From NCBI GenBank assembly GCA_014381985.1, contig JACNKP010000048.1:1-45760 (forward strand): a stretch of DNA of 45,760 bases. Direction: 5' to 3'. The translations under genes and the position numbers were made by a program. This document shows, one piece after another, positions 26,558 through 35,216 of the stretch; positions within the stretch are counted from its first letter, which is position 1; each line of letters opens with the position of its first letter. Under the pieces are notes generated by a model that was given only the letters and a program-made list of their open reading frames with translations, had not been told where the DNA came from and made no database searches. This stretch comes from SAR92 clade bacterium (lineage in GTDB: Bacteria > Pseudomonadota > Gammaproteobacteria > Pseudomonadales > Porticoccaceae).

Positions 26558-27370
26558 TTAATTAACTCGTTGCAGCCAATTTTCAAGAACCTGACTGCAA
26601 TTTTCATCTGTGCACTGTGTCGCCATTGTATCTGCCCGTGTTGCGCCCTGATTAATAATAACAATAGGTTTTTTTTGTTGTTGGGCCCATAAGCAAAAGC
26701 GATACCCCGAATAAGTCGTTAACGAAGAACCAACCACTACTAGCCCTTTAGCATTAAGCATTTCGCGCTCAGCGTCGGCCAACCTCTGTACAGGCACTGA
26801 ATCACCATAAAACACAGCATCAGGCTTCAATATACCACCACAATATTCACAGTAAGGAATTTGCATTGCAGAATAATCAAGCTCGTCAATATCGGCATCA
26901 CCATCCGGGGCTATAGCGCCGCTCAGTGCCGCATAATCGGGGTTATTTTGCTCCAACCATTGCTGCAATGGCTGGCGGGGAAACTTAAGCTGACAGGATA
27001 TGCAGGTCACGGTATCGACGCGCCCATGAAGATCTATAACTTTTTGACTGCCGGCACGCTGGTGTAGGCCATCGACATTTTGAGTGACCAAACAGCCAAC
27101 GTAGCCAATAGCCTCTAAATCTACCAACGTGTTATGTGCAATATTGGGCTTGGCTGATACCATAAAACGCCACCCGACCATGTTTCGCGACCAAAATCGC
27201 TGTCGGGCAGTGTGATCTTGAATAAACTCTTGGTGCGTTACCGGCGGTTTTCGCTGCCACACTCCATGGCGATCGCGATATGTCGGCACTCCAGATTCTG
27301 CGCTAACGCCTGCGCCCGTTAGCACCAACCAATGTGTGTGCTGAATCAGTTGATCTAAAACATTAATCAC
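26558..27370 (-). CDS. Sirtuin-type NAD-dependent deacylase (class II-like)
   Basis: A 270-residue SIR2-family enzyme. The NAD site shows LTGAGVSAESGVPTYRDRHGVW (starting at residue 18) and TQNVDGLHQRAG; catalytic His115 lies in DLHGRV. The zinc site has C123-IS-C126 and C174-EY-C177-GG. The GVPTYRDRHGVW form and the long insert between the zinc pairs suggest the SIRT4/class II group, whose members are deacylases or lipoamidases and sometimes ADP-ribosyltransferases. A ribosome site AGGAAA precedes the ATG. The upstream membrane-protein gene ends one base before this start region, so both are in one operon. Confidence 0.92.
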   Translation of the reverse strand: MINVLDQLIQHTHWLVLTGAGVSAESGVPTYRDRHGVWQRKPPVTHQEFIQDHTARQRFWSRNMVGWRFMVSAKPNIAHNTLVDLEAIGYVGCLVTQNVDGLHQRAGSQKVIDLHGRVDTVTCISCQLKFPRQPLQQWLEQNNPDYAALSGAIAPDGDADIDELDYSAMQIPYCEYCGGILKPDAVFYGDSVPVQRLADAEREMLNAKGLVVVGSSLTTYSGYRFCLWAQQQKKPIVIINQGATRADTMATQCTDENCSQVLENWLQRVN

Positions 27371-27371
27371 T

Positions 27372-27860
27372 TTATTTCCTTAACCATGCTATGCGACGCC
27401 AAATCCCTATGGCGAGAGATAGGGTGGCTATAGTGGCCGATACATTAAATAGCATGAATTTGATTGGAGTAAGCATGGCTTTGATATGGAGTAAATCCTC
27501 CGTACCTGTGAGTGCTAATAACTGGATCAGGTTCTCACAAATATCTATCGGGATGACAAGAACGGCAGGAATCACTAACCACCTACCCGCTTGCTCAAAA
27601 TATTTCAGAGGGAGACCCACGAAGAACCCGCCGTAAGCTAGAGGAAAGAGCATGTCTAGCCAAAGAGTTATTTTGAAGTGTGCGGTCTTTTGAACGGCCG
27701 ACATAGATGCTAGTAGTTGTTGGGGCTCTGAAGCGGACCCTAAGCTATCCAAAAGAATACCGCCGGCCACTGGAGTAAAAGTAATAAAACAACCCACCAG
27801 AGCGACAGCCATAATAAAAAATAAAGTGAGCGTTGATGTCCTGATCATATAGCCTTTCAA
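27372..27860 (-). CDS. Four-helix inner-membrane protein, unknown function
   Basis: A 162-residue protein with four hydrophobic segments: LTLFFIMAVALVGCFITF, LDMLFPLAYGGFFVGLPL, WLVIPAVLVIPIDICENLIQLLAL and FMLFNVSATIATLSLAIGIW. I do not recognise the family. The start is uncertain: a TTG at 27860 has an excellent AAAGGAG site seven bases upstream, while the ATG at 27848 has only AAAGG. It is directly followed by the sirtuin gene with a one-base gap, so the two are co-expressed, but nothing else links them. Confidence 0.75.
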   Translation of the reverse strand: MKGYMIRTSTLTLFFIMAVALVGCFITFTPVAGGILLDSLGSASEPQQLLASMSAVQKTAHFKITLWLDMLFPLAYGGFFVGLPLKYFEQAGRWLVIPAVLVIPIDICENLIQLLALTGTEDLLHIKAMLTPIKFMLFNVSATIATLSLAIGIWRRIAWLRK

Positions 27861-28010
27861 AGCACATCTCCTTTAGATATTCACATGGTTTCGACATTGT
27901 TATTTAGTTAACCTTTATCTCAACAACTCAATAGCTTCAGCACCTGTCATACCAACCTTAATAACAAGTTTAATAGCTGAGTAGTCTTACATTATCCGTA
28001 CCTAATTAGA

Positions 28011-28181
28011 ATGAACACAGATAACAATGATATGGAGACATACTACAGTTTATTACTACTGCTAAGCATAGCCACTACAATTTTAATATTACGAGATACA
28101 GATATTGCAGACAGCTATATTAGTTGCCGCACTACAAGGCGCGCATTGATTTACAGTGAGGCAATCCGCGCGCATAAGTGA
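28011..28181 (+). CDS. Possible 56-residue small membrane protein
   Basis: An ATG at 28011 opens a 57-codon frame in the 368-base gap before the cryptochrome gene. The product has one hydrophobic stretch (YSLLLLLSIATTILIL) followed by a basic, polar tail. No ribosome site is clear and I know no relative, so it may be chance. An imperfect inverted repeat (GCGCGCATTG at 28139 and CAATCCGCGCGC ending at 28173) lies in its last codons and could be a regulatory site for the downstream gene. Nothing else is visible in this gap. Confidence 0.3.
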   Translation: MNTDNNDMETYYSLLLLLSIATTILILRDTDIADSYISCRTTRRALIYSEAIRAHK

Positions 28182-28228
28182 CCCGTATTAAGAGCCTATC
28201 AGATTGACCTTAGACGGCGAATATACAC

Positions 28229-29539
28229 ATGTTAAAGATTGGTATTTTTTTATTTTCTAATGATCTTCGAGTTGCAGACAATCCTGCTTTGGCGCAGGCA
28301 AGTCATGAAATGGACAACCTCATTTGTCTGCATTGTTTAGAGCAGCCTTCCCCATCAAGTAGGGTCCGCGCACCCGCCAAACTGTCAAACCATCGGCTAC
28401 ATTTTTTACATCAATCATTGCAGGCACTTGATAAAAATCTAAAACAACATCAACAGCACTTGCTTATCCGTGAGGAGCCGCTGCTCGATGTGGTAGCAGA
28501 ACTAATAACATTGCACAATGTTAGCCACGTCTACAGCAGTTACAACGCCGGATGGTACGAAAACCATCAGTGGAAGGTTTTGACATCGCGTTATCCTGGG
28601 ATCGTATTTCAGCAACAACACAGCCATACGCTATTTGATCAAGATCAGCTGCCCTTTGCTGTAGCCGAATTGCCGGATAGTTTTTCCAAATTCAGACGCG
28701 TTATTGAACGTGTCGAGATTAACGCACCTGAGTCAACACTAACGTCCATTGCACCAAGTCCATTGCTAGCAAGCCATCATAAATTATCGGCAAACAGTCA
28801 CAAGGCAATAGGTAATGGTATTTTTGAAGGAGGAGAGAGTGCTGGCCTCAGACATCTGAGCAACTACTTCAGCCAAAAGCTTGCCAGCAGCTACAAAAAA
28901 ACTCGTAATGGTCTGGACGGCATGGACTATTCAACTAAATTTTCTCCGTGGTTGGCCAACGGCTGTATTTCGGTGCGCACAGTAATCGCAAAACTGCGCG
29001 AGTATGAGCGAGACATCGAATCTAATGACTCAACCTATTGGATCTATTTTGAATTATTGTGGCGTGAATACTACCAGTGGTATGCACACAGGCATCAATC
29101 GGCTCTCTTCACATTAAAGGGTATTAGTGCGGAGAACCCGCGTACTAGCTTTTATCCTGAAAGATACCAAAAATGGTGCCATGGAAATACGCCCTTCCCA
29201 ATAATTAATGCCCTAATGAACCAACTCAACACCACTGGCTACATGTCCAATCGAGGACGCCAACTTGTGGCTAGCTGCTTTGTACATGAACTCAACTTAG
29301 ACTGGCGCTATGGTGCGACATATTTAGAACAGCAGTTAATTGATTATGATACTGCATCCAATTGGGGAAATTGGCAGTACTTAGCAGGGGTAGGTGCTGA
29401 TCCTCGAGGCCACAGAAAATTCGATTTAAATAAGCAAACCGCAACCTATGACCCTAATGGCGAATTCATAAATCATTGGCAAGGTACTAGCCACCTTGCA
29501 ACTCTAGATTCGATGGATGCCGCAGACTGGCCGATTTAA
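28229..29539 (+). CDS. DASH-type cryptochrome
   Basis: A 436-residue flavoprotein of the photolyase/cryptochrome superfamily. The N-terminal antenna domain starts IGIFLFSNDLRVADNPAL. The FAD domain shows YSTKFSPWLANGCISVRTV, WIYFELLWREYYQWYAHRH and NRGRQLVASCFVHELNLDWRYGATYLEQQLIDYDTASNWGNWQYLAGVGADPRG, which is the DASH signature, followed by FDLNKQTATYDPNGEFINHW. DASH proteins repair cyclobutane dimers, mainly in single-stranded or loop DNA, or sense blue light. DUF2805 and CIA30-family genes, often found near photolyase-type genes in marine bacteria, lie about 9 kb downstream. Confidence 0.95.
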   Translation: MLKIGIFLFSNDLRVADNPALAQASHEMDNLICLHCLEQPSPSSRVRAPAKLSNHRLHFLHQSLQALDKNLKQHQQHLLIREEPLLDVVAELITLHNVSHVYSSYNAGWYENHQWKVLTSRYPGIVFQQQHSHTLFDQDQLPFAVAELPDSFSKFRRVIERVEINAPESTLTSIAPSPLLASHHKLSANSHKAIGNGIFEGGESAGLRHLSNYFSQKLASSYKKTRNGLDGMDYSTKFSPWLANGCISVRTVIAKLREYERDIESNDSTYWIYFELLWREYYQWYAHRHQSALFTLKGISAENPRTSFYPERYQKWCHGNTPFPIINALMNQLNTTGYMSNRGRQLVASCFVHELNLDWRYGATYLEQQLIDYDTASNWGNWQYLAGVGADPRGHRKFDLNKQTATYDPNGEFINHWQGTSHLATLDSMDAADWPI

Positions 29540-29681
29540 CAAACGCATCAAATCTCTTGGCATAGACCTGCCCCGCTTCATCCAAAATGCACCCACCCTT
29601 AACTGCGCTAGCGGAACTTACTTAAAAATTTAAGTGGGCACTTAGCTATTTATAGATTAAAAAGGCCCAATACAGCCTCGC

Positions 29682-29846
29682 TTAGAGCACACTACAGAGT
29701 GATATAGCAGCATTCTTGGCTGACCTAAGCACAACCATAAATATAGCAATATTAAGGCCATGCGATAAACTATCGCTATTCTTGCCGTAATTTCCTTTTC
29801 CCGTCATGATTGGTACTTGAAAGTTCAAATGGACACAGGCTTCCAT
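29682..29846 (-). pseudogene. Remnant of an M20-peptidase C-terminus
   Basis: The minus-strand translation of this stretch contains GNYGKNSDSLSHGLN, which closely matches NGQYSKSSDSFSHGLN near the end of the intact M20 peptidase 3.4 kb downstream (33166-34578). That motif carries the terminal metal-binding His of the family. Upstream VHLNFQVP corresponds loosely to MHFRAAGIP. After the motif the similarity ends, and no peptidase body exists upstream because the opposite-strand ADP-ribosylglycohydrolase gene begins there. DNA identity to the intact copy is low, so this is an old, separate gene remnant, not a recent copy. Confidence 0.5.
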
Positions 29847-29873
29847 TAAAACATTACGGCTGAGCACGACCAG

Positions 29874-31223
29874 ATGAGAATGATATCCCACCCCTCTATT
29901 ATGCTGATAAGCCTGCTGACTTCTTCAATGTCATATGGAGAGCTGGAAGGAAACAGGCAAGTCACTAAGATCTCAAGATCTGACTATATGCAACAACTCC
30001 AGGGCTTTTGGCTTGGCCAAAATATCGCTAACTGGACTGGTCTAATCACCGAAATGGATAAGGTGGGAACGCCTCAAACATTACCTTTTTATACCGATGA
30101 GGATTGGGGGAAACCAGATTTAAAAGCAATTTGGGGAGAATTTGTACCGCACTCAAGCACTATTGATTTTTACTTCGAACTCTCAGGAACTCCATGGGGC
30201 GCTGATGACGATACCGACATTGAGTATATGTATGCACACCTCCACGACCAACTGAAGACTAGTAAACTTAGTGCAAACCAAATACGTGATGGATGGCTCC
30301 ATCACATCTACTCTGAAGAAGATGCTCCGCTGTTCCAAAAATTCCCTACGTCCAACCCAATAGTCGAAAACTTTTTGTGGGTATCTAATGAGCAGGCTAG
30401 AAAGTTAATGCAAACAGGGATGAGCCCCCCAGAAACTAGCGAGCCAGCAAATAACAGCAATTACATGATGATCGATGCTCAACTGACCACAGAGATTTTT
30501 GGACTACTAGCACCGGCACGACCTGATGTAGCGATAGATATCGCCTATTTACCTGTTAGAACAACTGCGATGGGAGATGCACAATGGATTTCTCAATTCT
30601 ACATAGCGATGCATTCTTTAGCGTCTGTTGTCGACAAGTCAGAGACGCTAGCTAACCAAACACTCGGGCTGGCGGAACAAGCCAGTAGCTACCTGCCTCC
30701 GAACTCAACTCCTGCCAAAATGTATGCCTTTATAAAGGAGCATTATCTGAATAATCCCAACAAAGATGACTGGGAAAGTACTAGAGATGCAATTTATCAT
30801 CGCTATCAGTTAGAGCGTACTGATGGATATGTCTACAGAGAACCCTTTGATGGTGGAATTAATTTTGCGGCTAGCCTAGTGAGTCTATTTTATGGGGAGG
30901 GAAACATTGCTCGCACCATCCAAATAGGGTCTCTTGCTGGATGGGATTCGGATAACCCAACGGCAACTTGGGGAGGATTACTAGGCTTTATAATCGGCCC
31001 CCAAGGGATCGCAGAGGCTTTTAGTCAAAGTAACCTCTCCGACACATACTGGATTCACCGCACTCGCCGTAATTTTCCAGATAAAACGCAAGATGCCTTA
31101 GGTGAAGACAGCTTTAGTAAAATGGCTGAACGCGAGATGCGTACCGTGGATAGAGTAGTTGTCCAGCGCATGAAAGGCTCGATTACGACAGATGGTCAAT
31201 ACTGGATTATTCCAATACATTAG
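29874..31223 (+). CDS. Predicted exported ADP-ribosylglycohydrolase-family protein
   Basis: A 449-residue protein with an N-terminal signal peptide (about 1-22, ending SMSYG). The domain is of the ADP-ribosylglycohydrolase (ARH/DraG) type: FWLGQNIANWTGLITE corresponds to the first helix, GADDDTDIEYMYAHL (D111-D115) to the first metal motif, and GSLAGWDSDNPTATWGGLLGFIIG (about 352-374) to the second. Classic members remove ADP-ribose from protein or DNA with two Mg ions in the cytoplasm. Exported members are found mainly in marine bacteria and may act on nucleosides or glycosides, so the ADP-ribose reaction is not certain. No partner gene is adjacent; the sirtuin lies 2.5 kb upstream. Confidence 0.8.
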   Translation: MRMISHPSIMLISLLTSSMSYGELEGNRQVTKISRSDYMQQLQGFWLGQNIANWTGLITEMDKVGTPQTLPFYTDEDWGKPDLKAIWGEFVPHSSTIDFYFELSGTPWGADDDTDIEYMYAHLHDQLKTSKLSANQIRDGWLHHIYSEEDAPLFQKFPTSNPIVENFLWVSNEQARKLMQTGMSPPETSEPANNSNYMMIDAQLTTEIFGLLAPARPDVAIDIAYLPVRTTAMGDAQWISQFYIAMHSLASVVDKSETLANQTLGLAEQASSYLPPNSTPAKMYAFIKEHYLNNPNKDDWESTRDAIYHRYQLERTDGYVYREPFDGGINFAASLVSLFYGEGNIARTIQIGSLAGWDSDNPTATWGGLLGFIIGPQGIAEAFSQSNLSDTYWIHRTRRNFPDKTQDALGEDSFSKMAEREMRTVDRVVVQRMKGSITTDGQYWIIPIH

Positions 31224-31441
31224 AAGAACATACCTGAAAGGACCTTTAGCCTCGATAAGTGACTAATTCTGGCATCTGTTCCCCTTTAAGTGTTTCAAAA
31301 GTCCTACTCCCTGACAAGCCAGACATCAAAACTATCCCGTTTAGTTGAAAGCCGACGATTACCCTAGATATCATAGATAATCTTAAACTAGAGGCTATAC
31401 TAACGGTAAAAAGCGCGCGCTAACCTAGAGATGAACATATA

Positions 31442-32866
31442 ATGAAAAATCTTAAAAACTTTTATATCGATGGTCGTTGGGTCACCCCAAATTCAACCAC
31501 AACTTTACCCGTCTTAAATCCAGCCACTGAAGAACAGGTTGGTACGATAACTCTAGGAAATGTGACTGACGTTAACATCGCTGTAGCCTCTGCTAAAAAA
31601 GCATTTGAAAGCTTCTCACAGACCACTAAAGAAGAGCGCTTGGCCTTATTGTATCGATTAAAAGAGGTGACCGAAAAGCGGTTAGAAGATTTAGCTCAAG
31701 CTATGCGAATAGAAATGGGGGCGCCCATTAGTATGTCCCGAGATGCCCAAGCCGACGCGGCAATTGGTCATCTTGATAGTTTCATAGACGCATTAGAGAA
31801 TCTTGAAGAGCAACAAACACTCTCTAACGGGGATATCGTAATACGTGAACCGATTGGTGTTTGTGGCCTAATTACCCCCTGGAATTGGCCCATCAACCAA
31901 ATTGTGCTCAAAGTTATACCCGCGCTTGCAGCTGGGTGTACCTGTGTACTTAAACCTTCGGAGCACACGCCAATCTCTGCCATGATTTATGCTGAAATTA
32001 TCCATGAAGCAGGATATCCACCGGGGGTTTTCAATTTTGTTAATGGTGATGGAGAGACTGTTGGCTCTGCCCTATCGCTTCATGAGGATATTCAGATGAT
32101 GTCCTTCACCGGTTCGACGCGCGCTGGAAGAGCAATAACTCGCGACGCTGCAGAGACAATTAAACGTGTAACCTTAGAGCTTGGCGGTAAGTCTCCCAAT
32201 CTTGTATTTACTGATTGTGATCTTGAGTCACAGATAACAGCTTCAGTAAGTGAGTGTATGTTGAACACCGGCCAATCCTGTGATGCGCCGACACGGCTTT
32301 TAGTGGAGCGCGAGTGCTACGAGGAAGTAGTAAACATTGCAAAACGCGCCGCAGAAGCAATAAAAGTATGTGATCCAGAGTTAGAGGGTGATCACCTTGG
32401 GCCACTTTTTGATCGTATTCAGTTTGATCGAGTGCAAGCAATGATTAGTGTTGGCATCGAGGAAGGCGCCACTCTTTTGACTGGCGGCCTAGGTAAGCCT
32501 GAGGGGTTTGAGACGGGTTGGTTTGTTAAACCCACTGTATTTTCAGATGTATCAAATGACATGCGTATAGCCCAAGAAGAAATCTTTGGCCCGGTTCTAG
32601 TTATCATTCCGTTCAAGAATGAGGCCGAAGCAATAGCTATTGCCAATGACACCCCCTATGGACTGGCTGCCTATCTCCAGACTGGCGATGCGACACGAGC
32701 CATACGTGTTGCCGCTCAGCTGCGAGCTGGAGCCGTGCACGTCAATGGAGGGGGTTACAATTATGGTTCGCCTTTTGGTGGTTACAAGCAATCAGGAAAT
32801 GGTCGCGAAGGCGGAGTAATGGGGTTAGAAGATTTTCTTGAAACCAAAACTTTGCACGGCTTATAG
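31442..32866 (+). CDS. NAD(P)-dependent aldehyde dehydrogenase
   Basis: A 474-residue ALDH-superfamily enzyme. The start NFYIDGRWVTP, the Rossmann segment PWNWPINQIVLKVIPALAAGCTCVLKPSEHTP, catalytic Glu in VTLELGGKSPN (near 246), nucleophile Cys in NTGQSCDAPTR (near 279) and EEIFGPVLVI are all in place. It groups with betaine-, phenylacetaldehyde- or long-chain-aldehyde dehydrogenases; the substrate is not determined. Oxidation of fatty aldehydes from the AlkB pathway encoded 10 kb away is possible. It has its own promoter region of about 200 bases and no operon partner. Confidence 0.95.
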   Translation: MKNLKNFYIDGRWVTPNSTTTLPVLNPATEEQVGTITLGNVTDVNIAVASAKKAFESFSQTTKEERLALLYRLKEVTEKRLEDLAQAMRIEMGAPISMSRDAQADAAIGHLDSFIDALENLEEQQTLSNGDIVIREPIGVCGLITPWNWPINQIVLKVIPALAAGCTCVLKPSEHTPISAMIYAEIIHEAGYPPGVFNFVNGDGETVGSALSLHEDIQMMSFTGSTRAGRAITRDAAETIKRVTLELGGKSPNLVFTDCDLESQITASVSECMLNTGQSCDAPTRLLVERECYEEVVNIAKRAAEAIKVCDPELEGDHLGPLFDRIQFDRVQAMISVGIEEGATLLTGGLGKPEGFETGWFVKPTVFSDVSNDMRIAQEEIFGPVLVIIPFKNEAEAIAIANDTPYGLAAYLQTGDATRAIRVAAQLRAGAVHVNGGGYNYGSPFGGYKQSGNGREGGVMGLEDFLETKTLHGL

Positions 32867-32889
32867 CCCTCGAGCAAGGTCGAAATAAA

Positions 32890-33110
32890 TCAGCCGGTAA
32901 AGTCTTGGCCCATGTGTTCTGTCAGAAATTTAGCAATCTGACCCACGGAATCTAGGGCCTCAGGCAATTGTTCGCCCCATTCAAAGACATGCCATAGATC
33001 GTCCCAAACATGCAGATCAACGACAACATCCTGCTCTCTCAGACTCATAGCTTGGCTAAATAGCAGATCGCGAGTGCCCGTCGTGATGTGCAGACAGACA
33101 AGGCCGGATA
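32890..33110 (-). pseudogene. C-terminal remnant of an alpha/beta hydrolase (HSL-type esterase)
   Basis: Translating the minus strand gives about 73 residues: TTGTRDLLFSQAMSL, then DLHVWDDLWHVFEWG and PEALDSVGQIAKFLTEHMG before a TGA. This is the end of a hormone-sensitive-lipase-type esterase: GTRD carries the catalytic Asp and WHVF the catalytic His. No start codon or nucleophile region exists; the M20 peptidase gene ends only about 55 bases upstream. Most of the gene has therefore been deleted. Confidence 0.65.
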
Positions 33111-33165
33111 GAAGATTTGATTAGCGATGCTGAAAACTTTTCCAGTGTTCATAATAACTACCGCG

Positions 33166-34578
33166 TTAGTCCTTCCCAGCAACTGCTTGCAAAAGTACAT
33201 ACCAGTGCGCAATGTTATCGTAAAAACTTTCGACCAATACGCGTTCATTCAAACCATGAGAGAAGCTGTCGCTTGACTTACTATATTGGCCATTTACGCC
33301 GTAACTAGGAATTCCTGCGGCCCTAAAGTGCATACCATCCGTGCCGCCCGAGGACATGCTGGGGATGATTGCTAATCCAGGATATTTAACATCAATGGCT
33401 TTCTGCAAGGCCACTATGACATCTTGGCGCAAAGGCGAGGCATCGGTCTCAGTAACTTCATCTAACAGCACAAACTCAACTGCTGGGTTATTAACTGTAA
33501 CCTTAAGTTGGCTGAGTGTTTCTTCAACACCCGTGCCAGGAAATACACGACAATTAACAGTGGCTGTAGCGGACTGAGGTAAGGCATTTTCGGCATGACC
33601 AGCCCTAAGCATTGTGGCTACACAAGTGGTTCCTAAAGTACCCACAAAGCTGCTATTCGCACGCAGTATTTCAATCGCAGTGGAATCTTTTGGGTTAGCG
33701 GAAAAGTTTAGCATTGCCTTACCTAATTTTCCTTCAGTACGAGCGCCTGTGCCCTTAAAATAAGCTAAAGTCAGATCGTTATAACTCACCGGAAACTTAT
33801 AGCTCTGAATCTTGGCCAAAGCTTGAGCAAGATCATAGATGGCATTGTCTTCTCTCGGCCGGCTGCTATGTCCACCGGGATTACGAAACGTCATATCCCA
33901 AGTAACATAGGTTTTTTCCGCTGCTTGCATTCCAAAACTCGCGGGTCGACCACCTGATTCAGGAATCGATGCTCCACCGGCGTCAGCATTTAAAACAAAT
34001 TCGCTGTCAGTGAGCGCTCGATACTCATTGACCAGTGCCTTGGTGCTGTTCATAGTGGTTTCTTCATCACCAGAAAAGGCGATAATCAGATCGCGTCCAG
34101 GCACCCATCCTTCAGCTTTAAGCCGCAAAAACCCGGCGGTAACTGCGGTCATACCTAACTTATCATCAACCGTACCACGCCCAAAATAATAGCCATTTTC
34201 TTCAACTAAGGTGAAAGGATCGCGATCCCAATCTTCACGCAAGGCGTCAACAACATCCATATGGGCTGAGATACTAATCGGCTTTTTACCTAAGGAACCA
34301 TCACCCCGATACCTCACCACAAGCGCCGCAGTGTCCTCTATTTCGAGCACATGTATATCCGCTTCAGGAAAGCCACCTTTTTTAAACTCTGATGCTAAAT
34401 ATCGTGCCAATGTAGGCACTTGCCTTTGACCCTCTGCAGTACGCATTTCCACTGACGTCTTATAAATTTCGAATGCCTTTTCGCCAAACGGCATGGTAAT
34501 GTCGGCACTGAAAGAATAGCTAGATAAAACAAGAAGCAATGTGGCAATAAAAAGATTTTTAAATCCTAACTTTGACAT
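33166..34578 (-). CDS. Exported M20-family metallopeptidase
   Basis: A 470-residue dizinc exopeptidase with a signal peptide (LFIATLLLVLSSYSFSA). Metal motifs are HMDVV (first His), GRGTVDDK (bridging Asp), GDEET (catalytic Glu with metal Glu) and the late SFSHGLNERV. The dimerisation domain lies between (about 200-320). The pattern GTVDDKLGMTAVTAGFLRL is typical of M20/M25/M40 carboxypeptidases and dipeptidases. It probably trims peptides in the periplasm. GAGGAAAT precedes the ATG. A truncated esterase lies downstream. Confidence 0.93.
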   Translation of the reverse strand: MSKLGFKNLFIATLLLVLSSYSFSADITMPFGEKAFEIYKTSVEMRTAEGQRQVPTLARYLASEFKKGGFPEADIHVLEIEDTAALVVRYRGDGSLGKKPISISAHMDVVDALREDWDRDPFTLVEENGYYFGRGTVDDKLGMTAVTAGFLRLKAEGWVPGRDLIIAFSGDEETTMNSTKALVNEYRALTDSEFVLNADAGGASIPESGGRPASFGMQAAEKTYVTWDMTFRNPGGHSSRPREDNAIYDLAQALAKIQSYKFPVSYNDLTLAYFKGTGARTEGKLGKAMLNFSANPKDSTAIEILRANSSFVGTLGTTCVATMLRAGHAENALPQSATATVNCRVFPGTGVEETLSQLKVTVNNPAVEFVLLDEVTETDASPLRQDVIVALQKAIDVKYPGLAIIPSMSSGGTDGMHFRAAGIPSYGVNGQYSKSSDSFSHGLNERVLVESFYDNIAHWYVLLQAVAGKD

Positions 34579-34848
34579 TATATTTCCTCACTTATGGGGG
34601 CAACACAAAATCATACTCCGTTGTTTTAAATTCACCCACTTAAAATTGAACCAGCCAAATGTATCATAAGTTATTCCAGTTGAAACAAAACCTCGAACTG
34701 CAAACAGAAATCGCGTTAACACTAGGCCACATATAGTTCCTATAACCCCGTTATTGGCCACATAATCTAAGATAGTCGTTTAACCTTGCCCAAAGAAACC
34801 TACTGCGTATAAAATAGACACTAGAGCATTAATTTAACAGGTGCAAAA

Positions 34849-35184
34849 ATGAAAGCAATATTACTAACGATAATTTTATTACCTATCTTTTCATTTGCAA
34901 TATCAGACCAAGGGCCGTCGCCAATGATTATAGATGTAAGAACTCCTGCAGAATACAACACGGGCCACCTCGACAAAGCTAATCATATCGAATGGCAGGA
35001 CATAGGCTCGCAAATCAGCGCCCTGACAACGGACAAAGATAAAACAATTTATGTTTACTGCCAGAGTGGCAATAGGTCAGGAAAAGCCAAGACGATTTTA
35101 GACCAGCTTGGGTATAGTAATGTCATTAATGCTGGTGGTGTCGAAGCGGCACAGGCATTTATCAATGCCCATGAAGAAATGTAG
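34849..35184 (+). CDS. Periplasmic single-domain rhodanese
   Basis: A 111-residue protein with a signal peptide (MKAILLTIILLPIFSFA) and a single rhodanese domain. The core PMIIDVRTPAEYNTGHLDKANHIEWQDI leads to the active loop CQSGNRSGKA with Cys71, which would carry a persulfide. It resembles PspE-type exported rhodaneses. It reads toward the cystathionine gamma-lyase gene, whose product can generate persulfide sulfur, but the genes are convergent, so no operon is implied. Confidence 0.9.
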   Translation: MKAILLTIILLPIFSFAISDQGPSPMIIDVRTPAEYNTGHLDKANHIEWQDIGSQISALTTDKDKTIYVYCQSGNRSGKAKTILDQLGYSNVINAGGVEAAQAFINAHEEM

Positions 35185-35216
35185 TCAACACAAAGTAAGT
35201 GTCTGCGCAAGAAGGC

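Noticed and set aside
33045-33248. 67-codon minus-strand frame past the M20 gene
   Set aside because: It overlaps the end of the M20 gene and the esterase remnant in another frame and shows no protein-like pattern.
34700-34790. Direct repeat GGCCACATA before the rhodanese gene
   Set aside because: Only nine bases and two copies; could be chance, and no regulator is nearby.
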